The position numbers were made by a program, and so were the translations under genes. A stretch of DNA of 64,000 bases, from assembly GCA_030762935.1 (NCBI GenBank), contig CM060881.1:101632501-101696500 (forward strand). Direction: 5' to 3'. The DNA is from Hymenopus coronatus (taxonomy: Eukaryota > Arthropoda > Insecta > Mantodea > Hymenopodidae). The notes under the pieces are model-generated. The model made no database searches. It saw only the letters and a program-made list of their open reading frames with translations, and was not told where the DNA came from. Positions 11,806 through 23,676 of this stretch are shown in pieces. Within the stretch, counting starts at the first letter, position 1; every line of letters starts with the position of its first letter.

Positions 11806-13550
11806 TAACTTTTGTGAAAGTACGTCTGAGCTACGGAAAACCTTTATTAAAATTTTGAATTGTCCTGGAAACGTTTGTGATACCTTTTTCGGAAATAATT
11901 TTGTATAAGGGTGAACCTTAAGTGACAGATCCACATTATTACAGAAGAATGAGTATCCCTTCAAAACAAAATTTATTTAGATTAATCATTATATTTATAC
12001 CATTTACATAACACTAAAACACGTAATAGTTCATGGAAATAATGATTTGGGGGTCACGGAATCTAAAAGGAATTTTCTGAAAAAGATCTCTGTGTGTCTG
12101 TTTATGTCCGTGAACAATAAACTCCAAAAACAAAAGGTTGGACAGATACCAAACTTATATTTATGTTTCGTTTTTTCCACAGATACCAAAATTCATAAAG
12201 AAATCCCCTGCATACTACTACAGCTTATATATGACATATATTTTTAAAAATTGTTTATTGTCTTCAAAGTGTATCTTACGATTTGGTTAACATATTTTCA
12301 TCAGCGTTAAAATGTGCGCCTTGAATGATCTGGGATGACTTATGCATAATTGGTAAACCATAACACATAAACAAAATCTTACTGCATATAAATACATGAT
12401 CGCGTTAGTATAATCATACAAACTACGTTAAATACACTTTTTAGAGTGTTAGCTGTTTTCTAAATACTGATAGATGATATTTGTGGTTTAAGTTTGCAAT
12501 TCTTAACTTTCCATTTTAATCATACAAGTAGAACTGAATATTAAAAGCATTACATAGAGACCAGCTTTTTAAGAATTTAACTGTCCTTTAAGCTAGCATT
12601 CACTATTCTCCGTGAATCCAAAAGAAACTATCTAATAAAGACATTTCCGATTATTTTATCTCGACTAGCATAAAGTAGAAAGAAGAATAAGTTTTTCAAA
12701 ATGTAGTGTGCAGAAATACCAAAAGTATTGTTAAGAGAACTAATGTTTTGTAAATGTTTACAAATGTAGAACAGTTAGAGAAAGTAATGTAACAGATAAT
12801 GAAACTCATGAATGTAACACACCAGACATTTTGAATTCAAATAGCCGCCTTTAACTATTGGTTTAAATTTAGTTAAGTATATTGATTTAGGTTGAAGTGA
12901 ATATTTTTGTGCAAAAAATATATATGTTGCTTTAATTAAATTAAAAGGAATGAATCAATGATTGCAAATATTTGATTTAAAATATTAAAATCATGTTAAT
13001 TGCAATAATTTTATTTATAATGTGTTTGAATTATAGGCAAATATGAGATGATTTCTCGACATCGAATATTTGAGTGAATAATTCCCATATCAACAGTAGG
13101 CAGATGGTAGGTAAGTAAACGCGCTTACAAGCTGAATAATCTTCATTAGTTTGTTGAAATGACAAATACAGAAACAATACTCAGCAATTTATGTTACAAG
13201 TCGGCCTCTTAGTAAGGAACAAACGCGAAGGAAAACATAACTTCATATAAAACTACATAGAATATTTCAGAGGTGATGACGGAGGGAAAAATATAATTTA
13301 ATAAAGCTGCATGTTTCTAGTCTGTAGATTTTTTTCCCTACAAATACATTACAGACCTCATGAATCCTCAGGTGAGTGGGAGGGCTGTTGAAGCTCAAGA
13401 GCAATACCTATTGTTGGACCACGGCTTACAAGGCTGAAAGAAAGTTTACTTAAAATGAGCCCCGGCCGTGAAAGCCTAAGCCCAGTTTTATTTTAGATTA
13501 GAATTTTAAATGTTTGTTTTAAATAAAAAGTACCTCTGATGCTTCCTACA
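11806..13550 (+). repeat. Long tRNA-Leu-led repeat unit, copy with internal deletions
   Basis: Downstream of the tRNA the sequence shares, in the same order, blocks with the units after 17632, 26441 and 31558: the CTACGGAAAACCTTT block, a GTGTGTCTGTTTATGTCCGTG block near 12091, TGATCTGGGATGACTTATGC near 12326 and a block ending AATGTAACACACCAGACATTTTG near 12811. The GA tract portion is deleted. The later half is itself distantly related to family H (AGAGAAAGTAATGTAACAG). No ORF is conserved among units. Confidence 0.6.
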
Positions 13551-13837
13551 TTGTTTTCCTGCATATCCCCTATTAGTGTACAGGGCACAACCTTATACAA
13601 CAAACCCTTTGTTGCCTATCGGTACCTATAAGTCCTGCTTGTTTTAAGCGTAACTATACAAATCGGATTGTACTCTAGGATTAATTTCATGGTATACTAA
13701 TCTTCAACCATAAACAAAAGTAATCAAGACTGTTTTATATTGTAAAAATATATACAATTTTTTAGAATAAAATTTCAGTCATTTTTTTAAATAAATAAAA
13801 GAGAAAACCGACATAACTACAGCCAAATGTAACCGCA

Positions 13838-14065
13838 TTAACTTCCAAGCATCACGCCGATTATTTTACTTGGGCTCTCCCCGTCATTTACTACAACCAC
13901 TGGAATTTGAACTTGCAACATTAGGCTTTGAATGGATGACCAGTTCATGGCCATTTGAACTACTTTTGGTAGTGGCTTTGGCAGCATTGTGAAAACTGGT
14001 TTAGAAGAATTTAAACTTTTAATTGGGAAGAAAAATATTAATAAAGGATCTACATTTATTTTCAT
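13838..14065 (-). other. Unassigned open frame, possible fossil exon
   Basis: A 75-codon minus-strand frame has a plausible composition (blocks such as PKPLPKVVQMAMNW and VPVV-like QVQIPVVVVNDGE), preceded on the minus strand by pyrimidine-rich sequence and several AG dinucleotides. I do not recognise the protein. It may be a chance frame, an exon, or part of a retrocopy; it sits outside the recognisable repeat blocks of its neighbourhood. Confidence 0.2.
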
Positions 14066-14179
14066 TTCTATTTCCTCTATTATTTTATATAATAATTTTA
14101 TAAGTTTATTTCAAAATATTTACTATAACTCCAGTTTTAAACTTGAATTAAAAGAAAGCCGGCGAATGTAGTATACTAG

Positions 14180-15460
14180 TGCAGATAACTAAGGGTTAAA
14201 GTACACGAAAACAATTGTACCTCAAGCATCAGAACAGCCGAGTGATCTAAATAAATACAAGATAAATACAAAGTGTTGGGGTTATGAGTTCACAAGCTTC
14301 AATTGTAACTTCTTGACGATAAGCTAAAACATAAGTTATCGTACCAGTTTACTCTGTAGTGCACGGATGGATAAATAAAAAGGAAAATTGGTCAAATGTT
14401 TGGTTGCGAATATATAACCACCGTTATCGTTTACTTCTGCAATTGGAATAGCAAGGTACAGCTACAAACGATTGTTTTTACCATTTGATGCTAAAATGAG
14501 TTGTTTAGCCAAAAAAAGAGGATATTAAAGAAATGGTGTTTCAGTGGTATACTGGGATAAACTCATGGCCATTCTTGACAAATGCACCACATGCTGTAGA
14601 GCGGCAGGTCAGGAATATTGACAATGACGTCGTGCCTCGACACTTTCCACAACAGTTGGTTCTGTTATTGCTTCGGATATGTTAAATGCGTTCCGAGCGA
14701 ACATAGGTACTCTTGATTTGTAAAGACTATCTAATGCTTCTCACTTAAGGCAAAGCTCAATCCTTAATATGATTATTTGTGGGGGCATTTGAAGAGAAGT
14801 GTACCTTAAGGAGGTTACTTCTAATGCTGATCATCGCATAGATGTGCATGAAGCAGCTCTAGAGATTGGGCAGAATGCAGAAGCTCTAACAATGGTAGAG
14901 CAAAATTCGCTAAGAAGATGCGATGTATGCAAAGATTCTAATGGAGCAAATTTTGAGCATCTACTGTAAATGAACATATCATATTGTTGATTTTGTAATA
15001 ATTAGCCATTAATACATTTTCTGTTCAGGAAAGCTGTGGCTTTGATTTCATTATTCCACTCTACATGAGCTATTATGTACCTCTGTATGTTTTAATTTGC
15101 TTTATCTTTGACTATCAGGCTAAATCTTATTGCGTTGTCGCTTAAGTAACTTTTGGTTCAGCTCTCCTGAATACGATCGGATAGCTAGAAATAAAACCAC
15201 ACCCCTTGTTAGTGACAGTAGCTGATGATAAACGTACAGACAGTGGCGAACCAAATTTCAGGCACTAACCAAATAAAAACATTGGCCTCACCACAAAATT
15301 AAATAAAAAAAAAAAAAAAAAAAAGAACAACATTTGGATCAATAATGCTGAATTATTTCTGTTACCATTCAAGGTTCAGGAAGTTCTTATTGGACTTTTA
15401 GTTCGTCAGATTTGGATCTACCAGCAAACGAAATCTGCACACATACCCCTAACACACTGT
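14180..15460. other. Stretch without assigned feature
   Basis: Apart from a doubtful tRNA-like scrap near 14230 and a poly-A run at 15305-15324, I could assign nothing. The segment 14480-14960 has a more even composition and may be a degraded coding region of an unknown mobile element, but no motif was recognisable. Confidence 0.3.
15305..15324. repeat. Poly-A run
   Basis: Twenty consecutive A bases. It could be the tail of a retroposed sequence on the plus strand; the upstream segment (about 15241-15300) is not a recognised family. Confidence 0.8.
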
Positions 15461-15470
15461 ATTGCCTGGT

Positions 15471-15530
15471 AATTAGGTACACATAGATTTCTGATTGTCT
15501 CTGAGGGCGTAGATCTATTTTTCGATAGTT
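15471..15530 (+). pseudogene. tRNA-Leu 3' half remnant
   Basis: A fragment with intron 3' end and variable-arm similarity (TACACATAGATTTCTGATTG, CTCTGAGGGCGTAG) is followed directly by AGTTGGGCTGCGCTACC, the sequence found just downstream of other tRNA-Leu copies. The 5' half and T-arm are gone. Confidence 0.5.
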
Positions 15531-16390
15531 GGGCTGCGCTACCTAAAATTAACTAACCTGCAAAATCAATTGTTTGTTTCCTTCTAGCCTTCTTAAATGC
15601 AAATGTATCCTTATAAATTTTAATATTTGCCTATATCATAAGTATATCTAACTCCCTACAGTTTAATTTATATAGATTATCTTATTATGCGTTTCTTCTG
15701 AAAACATTTTAGTTGTCTACCACAAACTGCGTATCTAGTTGGCGGAGAAGTCATTTAATGCTCCCAAAAATCTGATATCGAGAATTAGCGGAAACACGGG
15801 TTTTGAGGAACACGTATATGCATAAGGTTAGATTTTGTTTTTGTGTATCTATGCGAAAGAGAGAGAGAGAGGGGGGGGGGAGAAAAACAGAGAAAGAGAA
15901 AACAGCGTAAGTGTAAAACGAAATGGTCAGTAAGTACCAAACTTAGTATATAAAAATCAGCATCTTCTAAAGTTGGAACACAACATTTTTCAAGAAATCT
16001 TCTCATCCCAAACTACTTTTATATGACAGATTTTTCGAAATGTATAAATGTTCTCAAAATGCTATACTTAAAGTTTTTACTTGACAACTGAAATGTACAT
16101 TTTGAATTTTCTAGGAATAGTCTGGGAAGTCTTTTTCATTCGAAAATAACTTTTTATAATCTTGTATTACTGGTCAACCTTAAGAGATGGACCAACAAGT
16201 ACTACACAAAAATGTGTATCTATTCAAAGCACTCACATTTTCTGTTGAACTTACATAGTTCCTAAAAATTCTATGTACATTTCACCTAATATTCTTGTTT
16301 TGAGGTCCACATAATCTAAAGGGCGCAGAATTTATTTCGAACAATTTGTATTTGTCTTCCGCATACGTTATAAGTGTTTTATTTTCATTT
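15531..16390 (+). repeat. Long tRNA-Leu-led repeat unit, partial
   Basis: Shows the same ordered blocks as other units: a CTTAAATGCAAATG block, GTTTCTTCTGAAAAC, a GTCTACCAC block, the GA/G tract at 15856-15884, ACCAAACTTAGTATATAA, and CCTTAAGAGATGGACCAAC. It stops at a transposon-like insertion at about 16395. Confidence 0.6.
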
Positions 16391-16394
16391 CACC

Positions 16395-16745
16395 CCAGCC
16401 TGTCTTTTTCGGGGCTGTAGTGTCGATGAGGACTGCGGCAGAGGCGTAATTTCTTGGATGTGACTGCGCTGTGGAAATACAGCTTTCCGTGACGGGATGG
16501 TACTAGTGGTTGTCTGCGGACTCAGGTGATCTATTCGGCACTGGGTCACTGGCCCCTGGCACTCCCCGCGTAGAGATGCAGAACTGTTTGTGAACTGTTA
16601 GGGACCTTTCACGACGGCTTTCTCCCTGTCTGGATATCGACCGTCCCTTGAAATTACACTCATCTCTTACTTTCTCCAGCATCTGATGTACAATACGTCC
16701 ACGGCTGCAGTGTGGAATACCCCTCCGTAACACCCACACACACAC
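16395..16745 (-). mobile_element. Transposon-derived segment, relative at window end
   Basis: Read on the minus strand this segment aligns with the plus strand of 63790-64000, sharing GGGTATTCCACACT, CCGGACAGGGAG/CCAGACAGGGAG, CCTAACAGTTC and CCTGAGTC. A minus-strand frame (16745-16503) contains the block RRGIPHCSRG, matched by RKGIPHFSR in the other copy. Conservation of the peptide in two dispersed copies suggests a decayed coding region of a mobile element rather than a host gene. The family is not identified. Confidence 0.5.
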
Positions 16746-16953
16746 GGCCGTGCCATGGCCGAGTGGTTAGACCACTCGCCTCTCACCTAGATGGCCGCAT
16801 GTGAGATTTGTGGTGCACCAAGCGGCGCAGAGGCGGGTTTTCCCCGGGTTCTCCGGTTTCCCCCACCATGCATTCCACCGGTGTTCCATCTTCATTCAAG
16901 TATCATCAGTTCCACAAGTAGTTAAAGTGGGCGTTAAGCACCACAAAAGCAGA
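16745..16953 (+). mobile_element. tRNA-derived SINE, family A
   Basis: Head resembles a class II tRNA (GCCATGGCCGAGTGGTTAGA, an A box), with the B-box region degraded. The body contains a CCGGTTTCCCCCACCATGC-like stretch and a tail with GGGCGTTAAGCACCACAAAA. The same tail and head occur in reverse in the element at 33075-33246. Confidence 0.7.
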
Positions 16954-17515
16954 ACGCACTAACACATTTCTCAAAACCAGAGAATCCTCGCTATAACCTG
17001 ATGCGTCGGCTGACCTCATACTCGTTTTTCAAAAGCACTTGTAAAACACAAAGTTTATTCAACTTTAGCTTAACTTAATATTAAAAGATCCTGCTTTAAA
17101 ACTTCAGACATCCTTTTCTTTGGTTAATATTTAACATATTCTCCGCTAAACACACGTTTATCTATCCATGTTTAACAAGTAACTTAAATTTTGCTCTGAG
17201 GAATACACTGAAAATAATTCAGTGAACAAGATGTGAACGTCATGGTCACTGTGCTGGTGCGTGCATCCTATTTATAAATCCGTTTTCTAATTAAAGTAAA
17301 CTATTCCTACATGTTTTGCAGTTATATTTTAAGTCTTATTGCTTCCAAGATAAGTAAGATTTCACGAAAAAAAAACTGTACTAAATATTTAAACACACCT
17401 CAAATTCCAGTTTTACTATATTTTAGAGCCTCAAGAGGTTGTATTTTAATAAAAAGTATATTGAATGCTTCCTACATGAGTTCTACTGTTTATTCACAAA
17501 TCCTCTGCGTCACAT

Positions 17516-17632
17516 GTCAGAATGGCCGAGTGGTCTAAGACGTCAGACTCAAGATGAAACTTGCCTTGCAATGAGGTACACGTAGGCTTCTGGTTCTCTC
17601 TGAGGACTTGGGTTCGAATCTGCTTTCTGACA
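17516..17632 (+). pseudogene. tRNA-Leu(CAA) with arm mismatches, probable pseudogene
   Basis: All arms and the intron are present and the anticodon loop CTCAAG is intact. Substitutions in the D-stem/anticodon region (AAGACGTCAGA) and in the variable and T arms (TTGGGTTCGAATCTGCTT) break pairing that is perfect in the copies at 11689, 20757 and 26325. A full-length but probably inactive copy heading a unit. Confidence 0.75.
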
Positions 17633-18956
17633 CGGAGTTTTGAGGTAGTTGGGCTGCGCAACCGAAAACTGCTATAAATTATGTTATTCGTTGGCTTCTA
17701 GCAGTCTTAAATGAAAATGAATGAACCTTAATAACATCAATATTTTAGGCATATACTTCAATGGGCCTAGCTTCTCACATGTTCAATTCATATACTTTTT
17801 TTTAGAATAGTTTCTTCCGACACTTATTATTTTGCCTACCAGATTAAGGAAAACATTTTTAATAATCTCAAATATGGATGTAGAGAATTTGGAGGAAATA
17901 CATATTTTCAGGATCAGAAATAAAAATAAAGTTTATAAAAGTATTAGTGTATGTTTAGAAAGAGAGAGACAGAGAGAGAGAGAGAGTACATCATAACCGA
18001 AAAACGAAATTGTCAAAAAGTACCAACCTTCATACTTAATATCAACATTTTCCAAGGTGAGGCACGAACACTTTCTTGACATCTTCTCAACCCAAACTAC
18101 CCTCGTTATGGTGAATATTTCGAAATTAATTATGTCCTCAAAATAACATAATTTAATAATTTTACATGATAAATAAAATCCACATTGTGAGTTATCTGGG
18201 AAATGTCTGTAAATCTGTAGAAAAGAAGTTTTCAGAAAAAGGTTCGCATGTGTATGTTTGTTTGTGTCAGTGAACAGTATATTCAAAAACAGAAAGTTGG
18301 ACAAATATAAAATTTGTATTTATATTTGGTATCTTCCAAAAATGACATGCCAAAATTTGAAAGCACAAGAAAATCTCCCATATCGTACTACTGTTTATAT
18401 ATATCTGGACATTTTTCAAAATTCTTTATTGTCTCCAAAATTTCTCTTACATTTGTTTAGCTTATTTTCAGCATCGTAGAAATGTGTACCTTGCATTTTC
18501 TGGGAGTAGTTTCGGAACTGCTGTTCATTCTGGATGACTTATGTATAACTAGTAAACCGTAAGGCATAGACAGGATCGTACTGCACAACGATATATTATT
18601 ACATTCAGTTTATTTGAACTACGTTTTTTTGGGGAGTTAACTATTTCCGAGGTATTCCTTTTTGCGGTTTAAGTTTTCCAGTTTTTATCTTTTCATTCTG
18701 ATCTTACAAATAGAACTGAATTTAAAGACTGCTATATAGAGACCTTCTCTTTAACCTAGTGTATTGTATTATTACCCTTGAACCTACAAGAAACTATATA
18801 ATAAAACAATTTCCGATAATTTTTATCTCGACTGGAATGATGTAGATAGAAAAATAAATTTTAAAAGAAGTTTACAGCAGGAGGAGAGAGTAAGGTAACA
18901 TATAGAGGAACTCATTAATGTAACACACCGAAAATTTGAATTCAAATAGCCTCGAC

Positions 18957-19231
18957 GCAGATTCTAGTTCAGTTTTAGATTGGAACTCCGCCATTGGTCA
19001 ATTAACCAACATGGCTGCGCATAAACAAGAAGACAGAGCGAATGGATTTCGCATTGGAAAGAAGCGCCCCTTTTCAGAAATTTTATGTGTACTCTTATTT
19101 CAATCCAGTTCATTTACTCTCATACCTAACCTAACGTAATCTAACTTCAACGAAATCTCGAAACCTGTCGCAGCCATACTGTTTCAGTTACCAATAGGAA
19201 AGGCTCAGTCTAAAACTGAACTAGAATCTGC
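18957..19231. mobile_element. MITE with perfect 23-bp terminal inverted repeats
   Basis: A perfect 23-bp inverted pair starts GCAGATTCTAGTTCAG at 18957-18979 and is complemented at 19209-19231; weaker inverted similarity continues inside (AACATGGCTGCG against CGCAGCCATACTGTT). The word AGCCTCGAC occurs directly before the element (18948-18956) and again at 19240-19248, eight bases after the right repeat, and may be a target-site duplication of 8-9 bp. No coding capacity; hAT- or Mutator-like by duplication length. Confidence 0.75.
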
Positions 19232-19489
19232 AATCTGGCAGCCTCGACACGCGTATATATGATAATTTTTTGATATGTAATGATTGGGTGAACACAATAA
19301 TTCCCCTTATCAACTATAAGCAGGCGGTAAAGAAAGTAAACATGCTTTCGTAAGTACTTAATATTCAGGTAATATTAACACAATTTAAAGCTTATAGCAG
19401 ACAGTCATACAAAGAACCTTGTGTTTATATATTATCCATTTTAAAATTCTATGCAGTTAATCGACATAGTTTTATAACAAACATGGAAA

Positions 19490-20345
19490 TTCATAACATT
19501 AATACTAGACAAAAGGGATTGATTCATCGTCCCAATGCCAATCTTCGTTGCTTTCAGAAGGGTGTATATTATGAAACAATCAAGATATTTAATGCTCTCC
19601 CCAGTAATCTCAAAGAAAATGTTGGGAATTTCAGGACTTTTGAGGCCTCTCTTTAGGAGTACCTTTGCAGTAAATCATTTTACTCTGTAGATGAATATTT
19701 AAGTGACAAATCTGTCTGACAATACCGTTAATAATCATTGTATTTATAAATATTACAATGTATTGCATTTTTGTGTATATTAGTGTGTGTGTTTTATATT
19801 AAAATTAAACTGATTTATACTTTGACTTATACGAATGTGTCAAATGATTTTTTTTTAGTATTTAGCAATGACACAAGGTCTGTAAAGCCTGATGTTTTGA
19901 TATTTTACACTCTAGTACATAATTGTAAATCTTTGCATTGGAAATTCTATAACATATTTGTAAATATGTATTGTAATTTGTTGACATTTATGAAGAGTAC
20001 ATAATACAATAATCATGTTTTAGTTTATTATAATTACTACTAGTAACTATTATATCGATAATTTGAAAACTATCATCTGACATAACATTAGTTTTACATA
20101 TAATGAAATTATATTTATTTATTTATACACTTTAACACTATATTTTGATACTCTTTGTTTTATGTGCAAAAAAAAAAGTATTCTGTTGTTTTTGTAACCT
20201 ATGCTTTTAGCACTAGAGCTTTATACATTTTTTTTCATAGTATATAAACATATGTATACATGTATGTGCCTTGACAAGTTCTATGTTCAGTGGCTTTCTG
20301 GCCTAAACGAACCTACAGAATGCTTTCTAATCTAATCTAATCTTT
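19490..20345 (+). pseudogene. Non-LTR retrotransposon 3' end (RT C-terminus plus 3' UTR)
   Basis: One plus-strand frame (about 19490-19710) reads HNINTRQKGLIHRPNANL, then FQKGVYYETIKIFNALP and YSVDEYL, with a single stop. This is the typical C-terminal tail of the polymerase of arthropod non-LTR elements (IHSINTRQ...GVYY...FNSLP pattern). An AT-rich 3' UTR follows and ends near a short ATCTA-type tandem repeat at about 20326-20343. The 5' end is truncated, as usual. Exact clade not determined. Confidence 0.7.
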
Positions 20346-20756
20346 CAAGCTGAAGAATACACATTAGTTTGTATATATGAAAAATACGGAAACACACCAT
20401 ACTCATTCCTAATATAAGTCAGTTTCTGCAAACGCTCCATCCTAACATATAACATAACATAGTATATTTCAGAGACAACCGATGGCGTGAAAACAATTAT
20501 ATAAAATTACATGCTTTTATATCTGTACATTTTCCTACAAATATAATCTAGACCTTATGGCTTTCCACGTATAGGGTTTAGTAATTGAAGAAAACTTCAG
20601 AGAATAGTAAAAGACATCTGAAGTTCGGTTTTATTTTTGATTAAATTAGACGCTCAGTTGATTTTATTTTAGTTCCTCTGATGCTTCCTACATGTGCATG
20701 AATTAAATTAGTGTACACGAACCCTCTATATACTACTTTAAGTTCCAGTAATAGTT

Positions 20757-20872
20757 GTCAGAATGGCCGAGCGGTCTAAGGCGCCAGACTCAAGATAAAC
20801 TTGCCTATCAATGAGGTAGATGTAGACTTCTGGTCCTCTCTGAGGGCGTGGGTTCAAATCCCACTTCTGACA
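20757..20872 (+). tRNA. tRNA-Leu(CAA), intron-containing, intact
   Basis: Acceptor GTCAGAA pairs with TTCTGAC plus A. D-arm, anticodon stem CCAGA/TCTGG, CTCAAG loop and class II variable arm all match the copy at 11689; the T-loop reads TTCAAAT, which is also canonical. The intron at 20795-20827 is 33 nt and differs from the other copies at several sites, as expected for spliced-out sequence. A six-T run at 20878-20883 is a good Pol III terminator. Confidence 0.93.
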
Positions 20873-21439
20873 CAATCTTTTTTGGTACTTAGGCAGCGTT
20901 ACAGAACATGTTTTCTGGAACAAACTGTTATAAAATCTATAATTCGTTTGCTTCTGTCTTAAATCCCAATTTATGAATATAAAATTGTAATACGTTAGGC
21001 TTATGTTGCCAGCAGATATAGTTTCCCATGCGTTTAATTCATATCAATTCATAGCATACGCTTCTTCTGAAAACACATTTACGTTGTCAGCCTAGTTGGT
21101 GCAGCAGCTAGTTAAAGCTCCCAAGAATTTCATATCCAGAATTAATGGAAACTACATTTTTGAGAATCAGGAATAAACATAATATTCAGAAAAAGGCTAC
21201 TATGTTTCTGTGTGTATGCGAACACGAGAGAGAAATAGAGGGGGATACGTGTGACAGAAAACAGTGTAATTGTAAAACCAAAAGCTCAATAAATACCAAA
21301 CCACTATCACCTGATGACGCCCTAATCGGAACGACACCTACGTTAGAGGTCGAGGAAGAACATAGCTCATTATGTCCACTGTTATGATGCACTGCTATTC
21401 TGTGCAAACAAATACCCACGCAGAGTCTTCAACCCCATT

Positions 21440-22040
21440 CAGAGCCACCTACACCTCCTTCAAGAGTGGTGTGAGTGTTGGCGGTGTCCATCTATCCGAA
21501 GGAAAGCCACGCTATCCTCTTCACCAAGCGCCGCTTTCCCGCAAACTTCTCTTCATTCACGTACTTCAGACGAAGGATTGAATGGAGGAACACCTTCACC
21601 TACTTAAGAGGGACGGTAGATAAGGGCGTAACTTTGGGGGGGGGGTGCATCACGGAACTGGGGTATCGGGGCACTGGATTGCGGCCTCCTTTACCCGATG
21701 CTGAAATCCATGACGCCAGTTCACCTTACGTTACGGGTTTTGGGGGCTTTCTTAGTTCCCATGCTAATCCACGCTTGCGAGATCTGGAACATGGCGGCAG
21801 ACTCCAGTCTGCTATTGCTTCAAAAGATGCCTGCGGGCCACATATTCTGTTCCTTTCTGTTTTCCTATGAGATTCCTGCACGAAGCTTCTGGTTTTCCAT
21901 ATCTGGAGGACGAGATTAGGTGTCGCGCAGTAAAATTCAACGATGGTTTGCCCTTCCGTCGGAGTACCCTCGTTAGGTCTGTTGGGGATTACAATCCCAG
22001 AAACCGCCACTTTAGGCGATAACGGATTCCCCGCATGGCT
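21440..22040 (+). pseudogene. Jockey-like non-LTR reverse transcriptase fragment
   Basis: Plus-strand frames 21475-21870 and 21698-21919 together show the thumb-domain pattern of Jockey-clade elements: ILFTKRRF, a RIEWRNTFTYLRGT block (YLGVTLDK in intact relatives), YPMLKSM, a VPMLIHACEIWNMAADS block and, further on, LPFRRSTLVRSVGDYNPRN. Frameshifts near 21650 and after 21870 separate them. It is 5' truncated and inactive. GC content is clearly above that of the surrounding unit. Confidence 0.75.
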
Positions 22041-23037
22041 TGCGGACATCTCTGGTAATTAAGGAACATCTCCAATAGCTGCTATGTCTAAGCTCCTTTA
22101 TAATTCTTCTAAAAGTTGCTTGGAGCTCAAAATTTAACCCCAAAATAAATATAAATATTTTGTAAACAAATTACATCAACGGTGCACAAGGGCCATTGCA
22201 CCATGACTGGCATCCGTTGAGCAGCAATCTTACCTCCTCCCTTCACTCGCCCAACCTTATTTACACCTGATTATCCTGCAAACCGCACATTCATGTCAGT
22301 ACGTGGTTAAATTCCAGCAAGAAAGGGTACACGTCTATCACACGATCGGGTTGCTCTCACCTTCCCAACTGCTTGTGTCGTATCTAACTCAAACGTCTGC
22401 AAATCTGCTAGAAGAAGACAGTGAAGATTGTCGAAACGTCCAGGCCACCATCATCAAAAGTAGTAGAGCAAGTACAGTAATGGACGTCTAAGTTTGTACA
22501 ATACTGCATATATTTTGGATTGAGATAGCTTCGACACAAATATTTTTAGTTATTTCTCGTCATCGAATATTTGGGTGAACAAAGTAATTCCTCTTATCAA
22601 CCATAGGTAGCGGCAGAGAAGGAAAATATGGTTCAAATGAACAATATGCATTAGTATGTATACCTGAAAAGTACGGAAACAATATTCAGCAGTTTACATC
22701 ACAAGTCAGTTTCTTAGTAGTGAGCAAATATATGAGCAAAGCAGTCCTAAAATGTATAAGGTCTTATGAGGCATTACGTCAAATTTGATATAACATATGA
22801 AAGCATGTTTAAGAAACGACGGTTGGTGCAATTTAATTTGATAAAATGGTATTTTTACGACTAAGTTTTTGTAAACGTTTACGTTGACTGTTGAACAGAT
22901 TGCCGAATTCTTTCCTCCCCCAAAAAAGGTCTTACTTTCATTGTGTTTTAAAAACACTTAGAAATAGTCAATGGAAATTCCATTTTTAATCCTCATTTTG
23001 GCCGCAAATTCCAATTTTACACTATTTTGATACTGTT

Positions 23038-23039
23038 AC

Positions 23040-23070
<31 letters not shown>
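23038..23070. repeat. (CA)n microsatellite
   Basis: Uninterrupted CA dinucleotides. Confidence 0.9.
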
Positions 23071-23074
<4 letters not shown>

Positions 23075-23676
23075 GCTACCTAATCTATAACCATTTTTCC
23101 CATCCAAGCTTCCCTTTATATTCTAGGCTTTCGAAATTATATATGTTTTCAAATAGCCTATATTTTAATTAATTACATAACAAACAAAAGCATAATTTAA
23201 ATTTTATGGTAAACATACATAAATCTCTTTTTATTAGGAATGGTTTCGCATAATTTTGTATAACTTATGAACCATATGTGCAAAAGAAGAATGATAATTA
23301 CTTCAAACTAAAGTATTTTTAACCGATTTATTTCGATTTATTGCAATTCTTTACACATACACAGTACCCCTAAATATTCTTGTGTGTGTCTGTTCTTTGC
23401 TGTGTGTATATATGTGAACAGCAAACTCAAAAACATTAAGTCGGACAAATAGCAAACTTGATAATTATGTTTGGCATTATTCAAAGATAGAACACAACAT
23501 TTATTGCTGGCGCAAAATTTCTGACATCGTGACTCTGACCGCCAATACAGGTGCCGAGTCTAGCTTACTCGGAATTTGCGATATGATGCCTTTACTGCTG
23601 ACTATTTACAGTCTGCTTCGAAAGTGTTCCGCATCAGCTTGTTTTAATCAAAGGGGCAGAAAATAGTGTTTATTTT

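Larger units (their letters stand above)
17633..20756 (+). repeat. Long tRNA-Leu-led repeat unit with MITE and non-LTR insertions
   Basis: A complete unit between consecutive tRNA-Leu copies. Blocks in order: CTGCGCAACCGAAAAC, CTTCTCACATGTTCAATTC, GA tract (17955-17987), CAAAAAGTACCAACC, ACAGTATATTCAAAAACAG, GGATGACTTATGTATAACT, AATGTAACACACCG. It is interrupted by a MITE at 18957-19231 and a non-LTR fragment at about 19490-20345. It ends with the same pre-tRNA leader (GATGCTTCCTACATG) seen before other copies. Confidence 0.7.

Noticed and set aside
14229..14310. Possible tRNA-Leu scrap (CATCAGAACAGCCGAGTGATCT)
   Set aside because: Only the acceptor and D-arm resemble tRNA-Leu; no anticodon, intron or T-arm follows, and flanking unit blocks are not convincing.
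15241..15300. CAGTGGCGAACC as a possible hAT end
   Set aside because: No matching opposite end or 8-bp duplication was found nearby.
22303..22491. 62-codon plus-strand frame after the Jockey-like fragment
   Set aside because: Composition is coding-like but no motif is recognisable; it could be Jockey 3' sequence or another element, so I did not call it.
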